In this document: piece after piece, positions 27,604 to 36,073 of the stretch | How the letters are laid out: each line of letters begins with the position of its first letter | Position numbering within the stretch: position 1 is the stretch's first letter | Assembly: GCA_023429135.1 (NCBI GenBank) | Contig: JAEYWD010000007.1 | Location: 1 to 64,000, forward strand | DNA length: 64,000 nt | Source of the DNA: Bacteroidota bacterium | GTDB lineage: Bacteria; Bacteroidota; Bacteroidia; Bacteroidales; JAAUTT01 | Direction: 5' to 3' | The notes under the pieces: model-generated | Databases searched by the model: none | What the model was told of the DNA's origin: nothing | Seen by the model: the letters and a program-made list of their open reading frames with translations, nothing else | Translations under genes and position numbers: made by a program

Positions 27604-28680
27604 CTAAAGATACTTCTTTACCTCAGCTTCCTTATCCAGAATTCTTAGACCATTCATGGCCAAAGCATCCAGAACATCTTCGCCTGGGAATAAATGAACA
27701 GGAGCGATTTTTTTCACCCGCTCCAGAATTTTGTTCACAAACCATTTATTATTCGCCAGCATTCCGGTAATTAAAACAGCATCAACCGGCTCAATAAATA
27801 CCATATTCATGCTGCCGATATACTTTGAAACCTGATAAGCCATCGCTTCAAAAATTTTCAGCACCATTTCGTTTTGCTGCTGCTCGGCTTTTTCGAGTTC
27901 GTAATAGCTGCTTGTACCCAGGTACGCATACATTCCTCCTTCATAACGAATTTTCGCCATCATCTGCTCCTCGGAAAATTTTCCTGAATAGCACATTTTT
28001 ACCAATTCGCCCACAGGTAAAGTTCCGGCCCGCTCAAGCGAAAAAGGTCCTTCCCCATCGAAGGCCTGGTTTACGTCCACTACTTTACCTTTTTTATGGG
28101 CACCTATGGATATTCCATCACCAAGGTGAGCCACGATAAGGTTCAGATCTTCGTATTTTTTCTGTTGCGAAGATGCAAATGTGCGGGCAATATATTTATG
28201 ATTTAACGCATGGAAAATTGACCTGCGTTTAATGCTTGGTAAACCTGTATAACGGGCAATATCGTCAAGTTCATCAACTACTGCCGGGTCGGCAATGTAG
28301 GCCTTCGATCCCGGAACTCGTTTGGTAATTTCGTTGGCTATCAGTCCGCCAATGTTAACTGAATGCCTTCCCACCGGACTGTTTCTCAGGTCGTGCATCA
28401 TGGCTTCATTCACCTCATAAATTCCGGAAGCAATAGGTTTTATCAAGCCTCCACGAGCCATCACCACCTGAATGCTCGAAATATTCACTCCGGAATTCTT
28501 TAATTCTTCCATGATAGCGTCGGTCCGGAATAAATATTGATCGGTATTTTCAGGAAACGACTGTAATATTTCGAAAGGATGGATAATGTTTTTTAGGTAG
28601 CACAAATTACCCGACTGGTATAACCCGATTTTGGTTTGAATGTATTCAGGTTTAATTGTAAGAATTGCTGCAGAATCCAT
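27604..28680 (-). CDS. buk: Butyrate kinase
   Basis: 358 residues of the acetokinase family. It interconverts butyryl-phosphate and ADP with butyrate and ATP (or acts on branched-chain acids). Seen: TIKPEYIQTKIGLY near the start, VMARGGLIKPI, NIGGLIANEI, NLIVAHLGDGISIGAHKKGKVVDVN (phosphate loop, family signature; split here as HLGDGISIGAH) and a C-terminal VLITGMLANN. The usual partner ptb (phosphotransbutyrylase) is not adjacent and not in the window. It follows the FabK-like gene on the same strand, 64 bases away. Confidence 0.93.
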   Translation of the reverse strand: MDSAAILTIKPEYIQTKIGLYQSGNLCYLKNIIHPFEILQSFPENTDQYLFRTDAIMEELKNSGVNISSIQVVMARGGLIKPIASGIYEVNEAMMHDLRNSPVGRHSVNIGGLIANEITKRVPGSKAYIADPAVVDELDDIARYTGLPSIKRRSIFHALNHKYIARTFASSQQKKYEDLNLIVAHLGDGISIGAHKKGKVVDVNQAFDGEGPFSLERAGTLPVGELVKMCYSGKFSEEQMMAKIRYEGGMYAYLGTSSYYELEKAEQQQNEMVLKIFEAMAYQVSKYIGSMNMVFIEPVDAVLITGMLANNKWFVNKILERVKKIAPVHLFPGEDVLDALAMNGLRILDKEAEVKKYL

Positions 28681-28744
28681 GTTAACTCAGATTATGGTGT
28701 ATTCAAACCTACATGATTTTTGTCAGAAGTCCAAATAACAATGG

Positions 28745-29695
28745 CTAAAATTGAGAAAACGTATCCCGAATTTGTTGAAGCTTTTGATTGTATTCAGTAA
28801 TAATTTGCTGCATCACCTCATTAACAGTCTGCAACTGAGATATCATTGCTGAAACCTGTCCTATCTCCAATTCCCCTTCATCAAGATCGCCTTCGAACAT
28901 ACCTTTTTTCGCCCTACCGCGTCCAAGCATAATTCTCAGATCGTCAACCGAAGCACCCTTGAGGTGGGCTTCCTGAACCAGCTCAAAGAATTTATTCTTC
29001 ACCAGCCTCACAGGAGCCAGTTGCTTTAAAGTAAGCATGGTACCACCTTCGGGTAAACCTAATACAAGATTCTTAAAATTATCGTGGGCAGATGATTCCT
29101 GAGTAATTGCAAAGCGTGAGCCCATCTGTATACCTTCGGCACCCAGACTCATGGCAGCCATCATGGCCCCGCCCGAGCCAATACCACCGGCAGCAATCAA
29201 AGGGATAGATACCACGCTCCTCACATGGGGAATAAGCACCATGGTGGTAGTTTCTTCCCGACCGTTGTGTCCCCCGGCTTCAAAACCTTCGGCAACAATA
29301 GCATCAACACCAACTTCAGCACATTTTACAGCAAATTTGGTATTGGAAATTACATGGGCAACTTTTATTCCCCGCTCATTTAAAAAGGGAGTCCATTTAG
29401 CCGGACTGCCAGCCGAAGTGAAAACAATTTTAACATCTTCTTCGGCTATAATATTCATTAACTTTTCTATTTCGGGATAGAGTAACGGTACATTTACTCC
29501 AAAAGGCTTATCGGTAGCAGCTTTACATTTTTGAATGTGCTCGCGTAAAACTTCCGGATACATGCTCCCGGCTCCTATCAATCCCAAACCTCCGGCGTTG
29601 CTCACAGCCGAGGCCAATCTCCAGCCGCTGCACCAAACCATTCCTCCCTGTATAACAGGATATTTTATTCCAAAAAGGTCACAGATTCTGTTCAT
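28745..29695 (-). CDS. FabK/nitronate monooxygenase-like FMN oxidoreductase
   Basis: 316 residues, FMN TIM barrel. Seen: YPVIQGGMVWCSGWRLA, VSNAGGLGLIGAGS, GFEAGGHNGREE (family catalytic His) and LIAAGGIGSGGAMMAAMSLGAEGIQ split as AAGGIGSGG and LGAEGIQMGSRF (flavin phosphate site). FabK (enoyl-ACP reductase II) and nitronate monooxygenase share this fold, and the GGHNG motif and length fit either. It lies two bases after the unrecognised 317-residue gene and before buk, so a shared transcript with fatty-acid chemistry is possible but not shown. Confidence 0.88.
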   Translation of the reverse strand: MNRICDLFGIKYPVIQGGMVWCSGWRLASAVSNAGGLGLIGAGSMYPEVLREHIQKCKAATDKPFGVNVPLLYPEIEKLMNIIAEEDVKIVFTSAGSPAKWTPFLNERGIKVAHVISNTKFAVKCAEVGVDAIVAEGFEAGGHNGREETTTMVLIPHVRSVVSIPLIAAGGIGSGGAMMAAMSLGAEGIQMGSRFAITQESSAHDNFKNLVLGLPEGGTMLTLKQLAPVRLVKNKFFELVQEAHLKGASVDDLRIMLGRGRAKKGMFEGDLDEGELEIGQVSAMISQLQTVNEVMQQIITEYNQKLQQIRDTFSQF

Positions 29696-29697
29696 AA

Positions 29698-30651
29698 CTA
29701 ATCGTCGTAATCGGTATTATCCGATGTAAAATGAACTTTATAAATTAAAAACTGACCAAAAGGTTTACGATCGTAAACTTCCTTTGGAACATCAGATGCA
29801 AACCGCCATATCTTAATATCGGGATACCTGGCATTCAGCAAAAAACACATCAGTGTAAAAGGTTTAGGCCCTATCGGAGCCAGCACAATCTGATGTGTTA
29901 ATCTTAATTTGACACAAAGCTGGGTCAATGAAGAGTTGATATAATTCAAATCGTAAATAGGGTATTTGATGATTTTCTCCGAATCAAGCTTCATCAATAT
30001 ATCCTTATTATTTTCAAGTAATTCGAGCACAAAACGAGGATCCACAGCAGGATCGGAATAGAAAGAATAAGTAACCTGAGCATTCAGTTTTGTTGCCAAT
30101 TCCTTTGCTCGTCCCTTTTCATAACCTAATCCAATTATCAGAGCTTTAGACTTTGAAGCTAGCTGGGTCGGAATTTCAGATTCGAAATATTTATTCGAAA
30201 TATTATTGATAGATGCCGAATATTCCGATGGTGTATAGGAAAACCATAAATTTATATTATGGTAATCAGTCTCCCTTTCGGTAAAGAAATTGATAACAGC
30301 TTCATACCAAAGTTTTGGCATACTTGAATAATCAATCAAAACATTCATGTCTGCCTTGCCGTTATTGGAACAGGTCCGTTCAAGTACTCTATATATCTCT
30401 TTGATGCTTTTTTCAGAGGTATTTACAAACTCGAAGTTTAACTGCGAAAAAACCTGATCGTTAAAAGGACGGCTTATTTCAGTGATTCTTTCGCAAAAAG
30501 CTAAAACAACCTTTTTTTTGATTTTTAAATTAGAAACACCCTGAGCAAGAAAAATACTCCGTGTTTCGTAACCGCTCGATGCGATAAACAAATCGAATTC
30601 GATGCGCAATAGATCGTTAAATGCAACTTGAACCGTGGTGTTCAGTTCCAT
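29698..30651 (-). CDS. Unrecognised protein with two Rossmann-like halves
   Basis: About 317 residues from the ATG at 30651 (MELNTTVQVAFNDLL). No signal peptide, so cytosolic. The N-terminal half has FDLFIASSGYETRS and VLIDYSSMPKLWYEAVINFF. The C-terminal half starts ALIIGLGYEKGRAKEL and ends in VLAPIGPKPFTLMCFLL with PDIKIWRFAS. The mirrored 'SGYE-RS / GLGYE-GRA' and 'DYSSMP / APIGPKP' motifs resemble an uncharacterised family I associate loosely with defence neighbourhoods, but I cannot name it. It is two bases from the FabK-like gene, and divergent from nth. Confidence 0.7.
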   Translation of the reverse strand: MELNTTVQVAFNDLLRIEFDLFIASSGYETRSIFLAQGVSNLKIKKKVVLAFCERITEISRPFNDQVFSQLNFEFVNTSEKSIKEIYRVLERTCSNNGKADMNVLIDYSSMPKLWYEAVINFFTERETDYHNINLWFSYTPSEYSASINNISNKYFESEIPTQLASKSKALIIGLGYEKGRAKELATKLNAQVTYSFYSDPAVDPRFVLELLENNKDILMKLDSEKIIKYPIYDLNYINSSLTQLCVKLRLTHQIVLAPIGPKPFTLMCFLLNARYPDIKIWRFASDVPKEVYDRKPFGQFLIYKVHFTSDNTDYDD

Positions 30652-30761
30652 AGATAATTTGATTTGAAAAGGGTGCAATTTAGTTATTAAATTAACATAT
30701 TAAGAGATATTTTTATGTCCTATAAATAAATACTTCTTTAAACATTATTCAGGTTCTAACA

Positions 30762-31454
30762 ATGAATCAAAAGCTTCTTTTTGAACAGGTTATAAAATAT
30801 TTCAAAGCAACAATGCCTGTTGCCGAGACAGAACTTCACTTCGAAAATGCCTACCAATTACTGGTAGCTGTGATCCTTTCTGCACAATGCACTGATAAAA
30901 GGGTAAATATGATCACTCCGGGTTTCTTCGAAAAATTTCCCAGTGCCGAAGTTTTAATGCATGCTCCGCAGGAGGAGGTTTTTGAGGTGATTAGGAGTAT
31001 ATCCTACCCTAATAACAAAAGCAAAAACCTGATAGGGATGGCCAAGACCCTGATGACCGATTTTAATGGGATAGTTCCCGACGATGTGGACAAACTTCAG
31101 AAGCTTCCTGGTGTTGGCCGCAAAACAGCCAATGTTATTGCATCGGTAGTGTATAACAAACCAGCACTGGCCGTAGATACGCATGTATTCAGGGTTGCTG
31201 CCCGCATTGGACTTACTCAGAACGCCAAAAATCCTTTGGAAACAGAGCGTCAGTTATTGAAGTATTTACCAGAGGACATCATCCCTATTGCTCACCACTG
31301 GCTCATTCTTCACGGACGATATGTTTGCATTGCCCGTAAACCAAAATGCGAAGAATGCGGACTTACTAAAGTTTGCCAATACTATCTTACAAACATCAAA
31401 CTTGAAACTTCGTTAAATAATAGAAACAAAAAGCAAACTGGGAGTAAGAGCTGA
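30762..31454 (+). CDS. nth: Endonuclease III
   Basis: 230 residues; base-excision repair DNA glycosylase/AP lyase for oxidised pyrimidines. Helix-hairpin-helix LPGVGRKTANVIA contains the catalytic Lys, and VDTHVFRVAAR the catalytic Asp. The C-terminal 4Fe-4S loop is intact (CIARKPKCEECGLTKVC, spacing C-x6-C-x2-C-x5-C). A lysine/asparagine-rich tail of about 20 residues extends beyond the cluster. Confidence 0.97.
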   Translation: MNQKLLFEQVIKYFKATMPVAETELHFENAYQLLVAVILSAQCTDKRVNMITPGFFEKFPSAEVLMHAPQEEVFEVIRSISYPNNKSKNLIGMAKTLMTDFNGIVPDDVDKLQKLPGVGRKTANVIASVVYNKPALAVDTHVFRVAARIGLTQNAKNPLETERQLLKYLPEDIIPIAHHWLILHGRYVCIARKPKCEECGLTKVCQYYLTNIKLETSLNNRNKKQTGSKS

Positions 31455-31508
31455 ATGCATTAAAAGGAACCTTTCAACTTGATGGGTAGGAAAATACCAG
31501 GGAATTAT

Positions 31509-31516
31509 TAAATTTG
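31509..31516 (+). promoter_or_regulatory. Putative -7 element before the pseudo-metalloprotease gene
   Basis: TAAATTTG matches TAnnTTTG and lies 25 bases before the ATG at 31542. The nearest upstream TTG is too far away, so only the -7 box is supported. Confidence 0.4.
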
Positions 31517-31541
31517 CGACGGTCACAAAAGAAATGGCTCG

Positions 31542-32426
31542 ATGGGATATATTAAACGATTATTAGCTTTAGTTTTTATTTTTCTTTGCTCCGCTTCGTT
31601 CATTCCCCGTAGAATTGATTACCGAGATGCCATGTTCAAGAATGTGTGCAAAGACTTGAAGCACGACGTTCTTTTGTACTATATTTTTGTCGATACCAAA
31701 ACTACAGCTCCCTGGAGCGAATTCGACATACAATCTACCATCGACTCGGTTCGGGTGGCTATAGCCTGGCTTCAGGAACAGGCGCAAAAAGAGAACATTC
31801 CGCTTAAAATAAAAAGCGATTATTACATTGGACCTGAATACTCCACTGTAAATCGAAATCTGCCACAACCATCTGTAATTAAATCTCTTACCGAACCAAA
31901 TTTCAAAACAGGCCTCAAAAATATAAATGCCTGGGCAGATGCGATTGTCAAAAGAATTGGTACAACGCTTAATATTTCAGCAAAGGACGGTATACCTGAA
32001 GTTAAAAATCCCCGCAATAAAGAAAGACTGATTGCCTACTTAAGAGATACCTATCAGGTTGAAAGCGTTGCTCTTATTTTTATGGTAAACAATTATTTCA
32101 AATCCGACATATCGGTTCAGATTAACACCTTTAATACCGATGATGTTGAATTTGCAGTTGTCAGCTATAAATATCCGGCCGAAATAGCGCATAATTTCCT
32201 ACACCTTTACGGAGCTGCCGATATGTACGAAACCTCCTTCCGGAGAAACGGAAGCAAAATAAAACAGCTTCAAACAATGTTTCCAAACGAAATCATGATG
32301 GATCCATATGCAAAGAAAATATCCAACCTGGATATAAGCGATTATACAAAATTCCTTATTGGTTGGAAACAAGAGACCGATAAATCGTACGAATCTTTAT
32401 TCACCGACAAAGCCTACAATTTTTAA
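31542..32426 (+). CDS. Secreted protein with a degenerate zinc-metalloprotease motif
   Basis: 294 residues with an N-terminal hydrophobic signal (MGYIKRLLALVFIFLCSASF). No certain family. Residues 217-227 read HNFLHLYGAAD in the position where small secreted zinc proteases have HExxHxxGxxD; the catalytic Glu is Asn218 (codon aat at 32193). Zinc ligands His217, His221 and perhaps Asp227 remain. It may therefore be a non-catalytic binder, or a protease using other chemistry. The following gene encodes a secreted cysteine-protease-fold protein; the two may be one transcript (76-base gap). Confidence 0.75.
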   Translation: MGYIKRLLALVFIFLCSASFIPRRIDYRDAMFKNVCKDLKHDVLLYYIFVDTKTTAPWSEFDIQSTIDSVRVAIAWLQEQAQKENIPLKIKSDYYIGPEYSTVNRNLPQPSVIKSLTEPNFKTGLKNINAWADAIVKRIGTTLNISAKDGIPEVKNPRNKERLIAYLRDTYQVESVALIFMVNNYFKSDISVQINTFNTDDVEFAVVSYKYPAEIAHNFLHLYGAADMYETSFRRNGSKIKQLQTMFPNEIMMDPYAKKISNLDISDYTKFLIGWKQETDKSYESLFTDKAYNF

Positions 32427-32502
32427 CATTTTTTTCAACTCTTTTTGAAAATTTTCTGTACAATTTCCCGTATAGAGATATGTTAATTTTAATAGGAAAC
32501 TT

Positions 32503-32982
32503 ATGAAAAGCAGAGTAGCGTTTATATCAGCAATATTTTTATTTTTTACAGTATCGGTTTGGTCACAAAAGACTCCCGAATTGAACAAGCAAATAATTAA
32601 ATATGTGAATTCAGTAATGGGCCAGCAGGTGGATAGAGGCGAATGTTGGGATTTAGCTAATCAGGCTCTTACAAAATATAATGCCAAATGGAATGGCGAA
32701 TATGTTTATGGAAAAGAAATCGACCCGGCAAAAGATGAAGTTTTCCCCGGCGATATTATCCAATTCGAAAAAGTAAAGGTAAAATACACCAATGGCAATA
32801 CCATCACCACCGAAACCATGGGACATCATACTGCCATTGTTTACAAAGTATATTCGAAGGGAAAATACCAGTTGGCGCATCAAAATACGGGGTTTTCAGG
32901 AAGAAAAGTTGGCCTGAGCGATCTGGAACTTTCCAATGTGATAAAAGGTAAAATGAAGTTCTACAGGCCGCAGCCGAAATGA
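32503..32982 (+). CDS. Secreted cysteine-protease-fold (NlpC/P60 or BBC1-like) protein
   Basis: 159 residues with a signal peptide (about 1-21, ending VWSQ). The pattern RGECWDLANQAL (Cys48), MGHHTAIV (His108/109) and LAHQN (126-128) gives a Cys-His-polar arrangement like papain-fold NlpC/P60 and BBC1/AIM3-type domains. It might cleave peptidoglycan peptides or only bind. The length is that of a single domain. Followed by a long hairpin repeat at 33023. Confidence 0.72.
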   Translation: MKSRVAFISAIFLFFTVSVWSQKTPELNKQIIKYVNSVMGQQVDRGECWDLANQALTKYNAKWNGEYVYGKEIDPAKDEVFPGDIIQFEKVKVKYTNGNTITTETMGHHTAIVYKVYSKGKYQLAHQNTGFSGRKVGLSDLELSNVIKGKMKFYRPQPK

Positions 32983-33022
32983 TTTAGATGTTCAAATAGA
33001 CGAAGAGACTATGTGAAAAGTG

Positions 33023-33090
33023 CCGGAGGTTGAGCCTGTCGAAGTGTTCTTGCTAATTTACAGTGAGGTTTTGACAGGCTCAACCTCCGG
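33023..33090. repeat. 18-bp-stem inverted repeat (ccggaggttgagcctgtc)
   Basis: Perfect 18-base arms at 33023-33040 and 33073-33090 around a 32-base loop. The arm contains the 'gttgagcctgtcgaa' word known as a dispersed palindrome in many Bacteroidota. No T-run follows, so it is better read as a repeat than a terminator. Confidence 0.75.
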
Positions 33091-33124
33091 TTGTGAACTA
33101 ATTACACAGCCTCTTAATTTCGTT

Positions 33125-33157
33125 TTTGACTATCGATTATGGACTAATTGCTATGAA
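33125..33157. repeat. 'gactatcgattatggac' word repeat
   Basis: Holds tgactatcgattatggac and taattgctatgaac, the same family as 17887 in inverted orientation. It reaches the stop codon of the TPR gene. Confidence 0.5.
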
Positions 33158-34360
33158 CTACTTCCTCCCTTTAGCCAACTGTAGTTTCTGCAATCTGTCT
33201 TTTGCAAGTTTTACTTCACCCGGATACTTTAACGAATCGGCATTTTCAATTACCTGGGTATAATAACTGATGGCTTTTTCTCTTTGTTTCAGATAATCGT
33301 ACTGGTATGCCATTTTGCAAACCAAAGTAATATCATTTGGATTTAGCTTATAACCTTGTTTGTAACACTCCATGGCCTCATCCCACCGGTTGAGTTGATT
33401 ATAAATGTCGGCCTTGATTTTAAACATTTCCGACCATTTTTGAGGTGGTGGATAATTAATGCGCTCTGCCCTGTTAAGACATGCAATCCCTTTCTCAAAT
33501 TCTTTGGTTTGCAGATAAAGCTGGCCCAAGACTACAAAAGGTTCGTAATCAGTTGTGTCAAACTTAATACAACGCTCAAAAAAGAACTTCGACTTTTCGA
33601 AATTATTCATAGACATATAGGCTAAGCCGGTATATTTTAAATTGAAAGCAGTTGAATCTTTTTTCTGGAGAACCTTATCGAAAGTTTTTATAGATTCGAG
33701 GTACAACTTCAAATTGTATAATGCATACCCTTTGATATTCAGAACCGTAGAATTCAATGAATCAATTTTTAAGGCAATATTGCATATCGAATCAGCTTGC
33801 AGACTTTGACCCAGCATATTGTAAATATTGCCCATTTTTGAGTAGGAAGGCAAATCATATGGATTACTCTTAACAGCTTTGGTATAGTAATCGATGGCTA
33901 GCGGAAACGACATCCCTCCCATACTATAGTAAATATTTGCTATTTGCCTGTAAGCATAGTAGTTATCGCTATCTACATATTGAATTACCCTGTAATAGAA
34001 CTCCTCAGCATTGCCAGGATCTCCGTCCCTCAAAAGCAAATCTCCATAACTAAGCAATGCGAATAAATTCAAAGAGTCTTGCGATAGTGTTTTGCCAAGA
34101 TAAAAAACAGCCTTTCTTTTATTGTTAAATGTAAGATAAAACTCTGCCAACTGATTTGTAACCTGGATATTGGTTGTATCGAAGGCATAAAGCTTTTCTA
34201 GCAGCCCCATTGCCTTATTATACCTGTATTCCTTAAAGTAGTGACGACTTTGAGTGAGATAATTACTGAAATTTTCAGTATTAATGGAAACTGTATCCTG
34301 TGCATTTAAGCCAGTTGAAACAATAATCAGAAATAACAGATGGGTAAAAATCTTCTTCAT
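33158..34360 (-). CDS. Secreted TPR-repeat protein
   Basis: 400 residues with a signal peptide (about 1-20, ending LNAQ). It is built of about ten 34-residue tetratricopeptide units (for example KAMGLLEKLYAFDTTNIQV, AIDYYTKAVKSNPYDLPS and AMECYKQGYKLNPND). Such repeats bind proteins; here in the periplasm. The upstream thioredoxin-fold gene is only 12 bases away, so the two form an operon. The function is not otherwise readable. Confidence 0.82.
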   Translation of the reverse strand: MKKIFTHLLFLIIVSTGLNAQDTVSINTENFSNYLTQSRHYFKEYRYNKAMGLLEKLYAFDTTNIQVTNQLAEFYLTFNNKRKAVFYLGKTLSQDSLNLFALLSYGDLLLRDGDPGNAEEFYYRVIQYVDSDNYYAYRQIANIYYSMGGMSFPLAIDYYTKAVKSNPYDLPSYSKMGNIYNMLGQSLQADSICNIALKIDSLNSTVLNIKGYALYNLKLYLESIKTFDKVLQKKDSTAFNLKYTGLAYMSMNNFEKSKFFFERCIKFDTTDYEPFVVLGQLYLQTKEFEKGIACLNRAERINYPPPQKWSEMFKIKADIYNQLNRWDEAMECYKQGYKLNPNDITLVCKMAYQYDYLKQREKAISYYTQVIENADSLKYPGEVKLAKDRLQKLQLAKGRK

Positions 34361-34372
34361 AGTAAAATTTAT

Positions 34373-35806
34373 TTATTTTTTAAGAATTGCCAGAACAGCA
34401 TTGAAATCAGTATTTCCCGAGTACTGAATGATCCCTTTCGGGTCTACCAACACCCAGTATGGGAAACTTCGTAATCCATACTGATAAGTAACCATCTCGC
34501 CCCAGTTACCTTTACAAAAAAGGTGTAAACCAGATTCGGGATACTTTGAAATTGCTTTCTTCCACGTATCCGGATTTAAATCAGTATAAATATTTAAAAG
34601 CTTAGTTTCTGCCAATTCAACGGGAATTTTATTTTCGAAATTAGCGGCATTGAAAGACTTTGAATTATAAAACCTCATTAGCACCCAATTCCCAAGAAAT
34701 TTATCCACACTATAACTAACATTCATGCTATCAACAAGGTGGAATCTGGGAGCTTTAGACCCCACCTTTGCAGAACCGGCAAATCGCAATTCTTTATTTT
34801 CAATAGATTTATTTCTCCATAGGGTAATCTCTTCAAGATATTGATTGTTTTTTATATCAGGTTTAACTAACAAAAAAGCCGAATCGACCTCATCCACGTC
34901 TTTTACTGCAAAGTAATTCACCAGCAATTCTTTTAGAAACCATTCCTTTACAGGATCTTTTAATTCCTGATTAATGGCAGGCAAAACCTTTGAAAACCAT
35001 TCTGTGTAGACTTTCCCACCTGATGTCCGGTTCCATATAATATTTGTTTTCCACAAAAAATACTGCCATAAAAAATCGAAATAAATCTGATTTCCAATAG
35101 CCGCCGAATTGTTAATAGGAACATCGCGAAACCAGAGAAGGAACTCCGGTGTGGGATAAACTTTTATTCTCGTGTTGTAATTAATTGTATGGATATTCTC
35201 AATCATTGCTAAAGCTTTTTCATAAACCAGGTTTGTTTTGTGAAATGATTGAAACCAGTCTGGTAGTTTTTTCGATTTCGCATAAGCATTGTAAAAACTA
35301 TCCTGGCTTTGGTACCTCTCTTCAAGGAATAAAAAGTACTCGGTATAGGTGGAACTTGTGTTATGATTGTATGATTTAAAATAAAACTTACTCACGGCCC
35401 TATTTGCAGCATTATAAAAATCGCATACATCAGCAGTTTTTCCAGAGAATTTAACAGGGTTTTCTGGATTATTGAAATCAATTTCCAGGTGAGTTGTATC
35501 GCCAGGGATAGTAATGCCTTCAATTACCCCTTTAACGCTTGCAAAAACACTAAATTTTACGGGGCTATTGGCACTCAGTTTGTAAAATGGACCCGATGGC
35601 GATTTTCGGGATAAACCGGAGGATGTGTATGAATACTTGTTAAAATATGATCCGTATTCAGTGTAATTAATAAAGTAACTATTCTTCGAGGGATTATTTA
35701 AAACCTTAACCAGAATAAATGTTGAATCTGTTCCAATATAATTTGCGCCTGCTGAAAAACTGAAAAATAACAGCAAACACGCTAGTTTTAGTTGTTTTGT
35801 AAGCAT
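34373..35806 (-). CDS. Secreted thioredoxin-fold protein lacking CxxC
   Basis: 477 residues from the ATG at 35806 (MLTKQLKLACLLLFFSFSAG, signal peptide). The N-terminal 350 residues are unrecognised but contain a DUF4369-like beta part (VEGITIP-like GDTTHLEIDF). Residues about 350-477 form a TlpA/thioredoxin-like domain: VGSKAPRFHLVD, then GNWVLMRFYNSKSFNA where an active TlpA has WCxxC, and the cis-proline loop SFPYWVLVDPKG. With no cysteine pair it cannot be a standard thiol oxidoreductase and is more likely a binding module. In operon with the TPR gene. Confidence 0.78.
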   Translation of the reverse strand: MLTKQLKLACLLLFFSFSAGANYIGTDSTFILVKVLNNPSKNSYFINYTEYGSYFNKYSYTSSGLSRKSPSGPFYKLSANSPVKFSVFASVKGVIEGITIPGDTTHLEIDFNNPENPVKFSGKTADVCDFYNAANRAVSKFYFKSYNHNTSSTYTEYFLFLEERYQSQDSFYNAYAKSKKLPDWFQSFHKTNLVYEKALAMIENIHTINYNTRIKVYPTPEFLLWFRDVPINNSAAIGNQIYFDFLWQYFLWKTNIIWNRTSGGKVYTEWFSKVLPAINQELKDPVKEWFLKELLVNYFAVKDVDEVDSAFLLVKPDIKNNQYLEEITLWRNKSIENKELRFAGSAKVGSKAPRFHLVDSMNVSYSVDKFLGNWVLMRFYNSKSFNAANFENKIPVELAETKLLNIYTDLNPDTWKKAISKYPESGLHLFCKGNWGEMVTYQYGLRSFPYWVLVDPKGIIQYSGNTDFNAVLAILKK

Positions 35807-36073
35807 TTTCAAATGTATTGAAGGTTTCAGGCAGTTACCATTAGCCAAAAACGTTATCAAAATTCATTCCATAAATTAATTAAATTTCAACGCTCCAATT
35901 TTCCTGAAAGTGTTATCGTTACTGAATTATCAACCACACACACAATATCTAACTTCTTTTTCATTAAAAGTTTAGCTTAAAAAATGAAACATTTTTATGC
36001 TAAGTTCGAATAAGTGAATGTTTTTAGCCCAAAACGTTTTCAAAATTAAGCTATTGCAATAAAAAATGTTGCT

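Noticed and set aside
27561..27770. Plus-strand open frame across the buk end
   Set aside because: It starts in the 'aacccgtaacccg' repeat and continues antisense to buk; shadow frame.
29698..30651. Calling the 317-residue protein an anti-phage effector
   Set aside because: Motif resemblance alone is not enough; no cyclase, nuclease or other defence gene is near.
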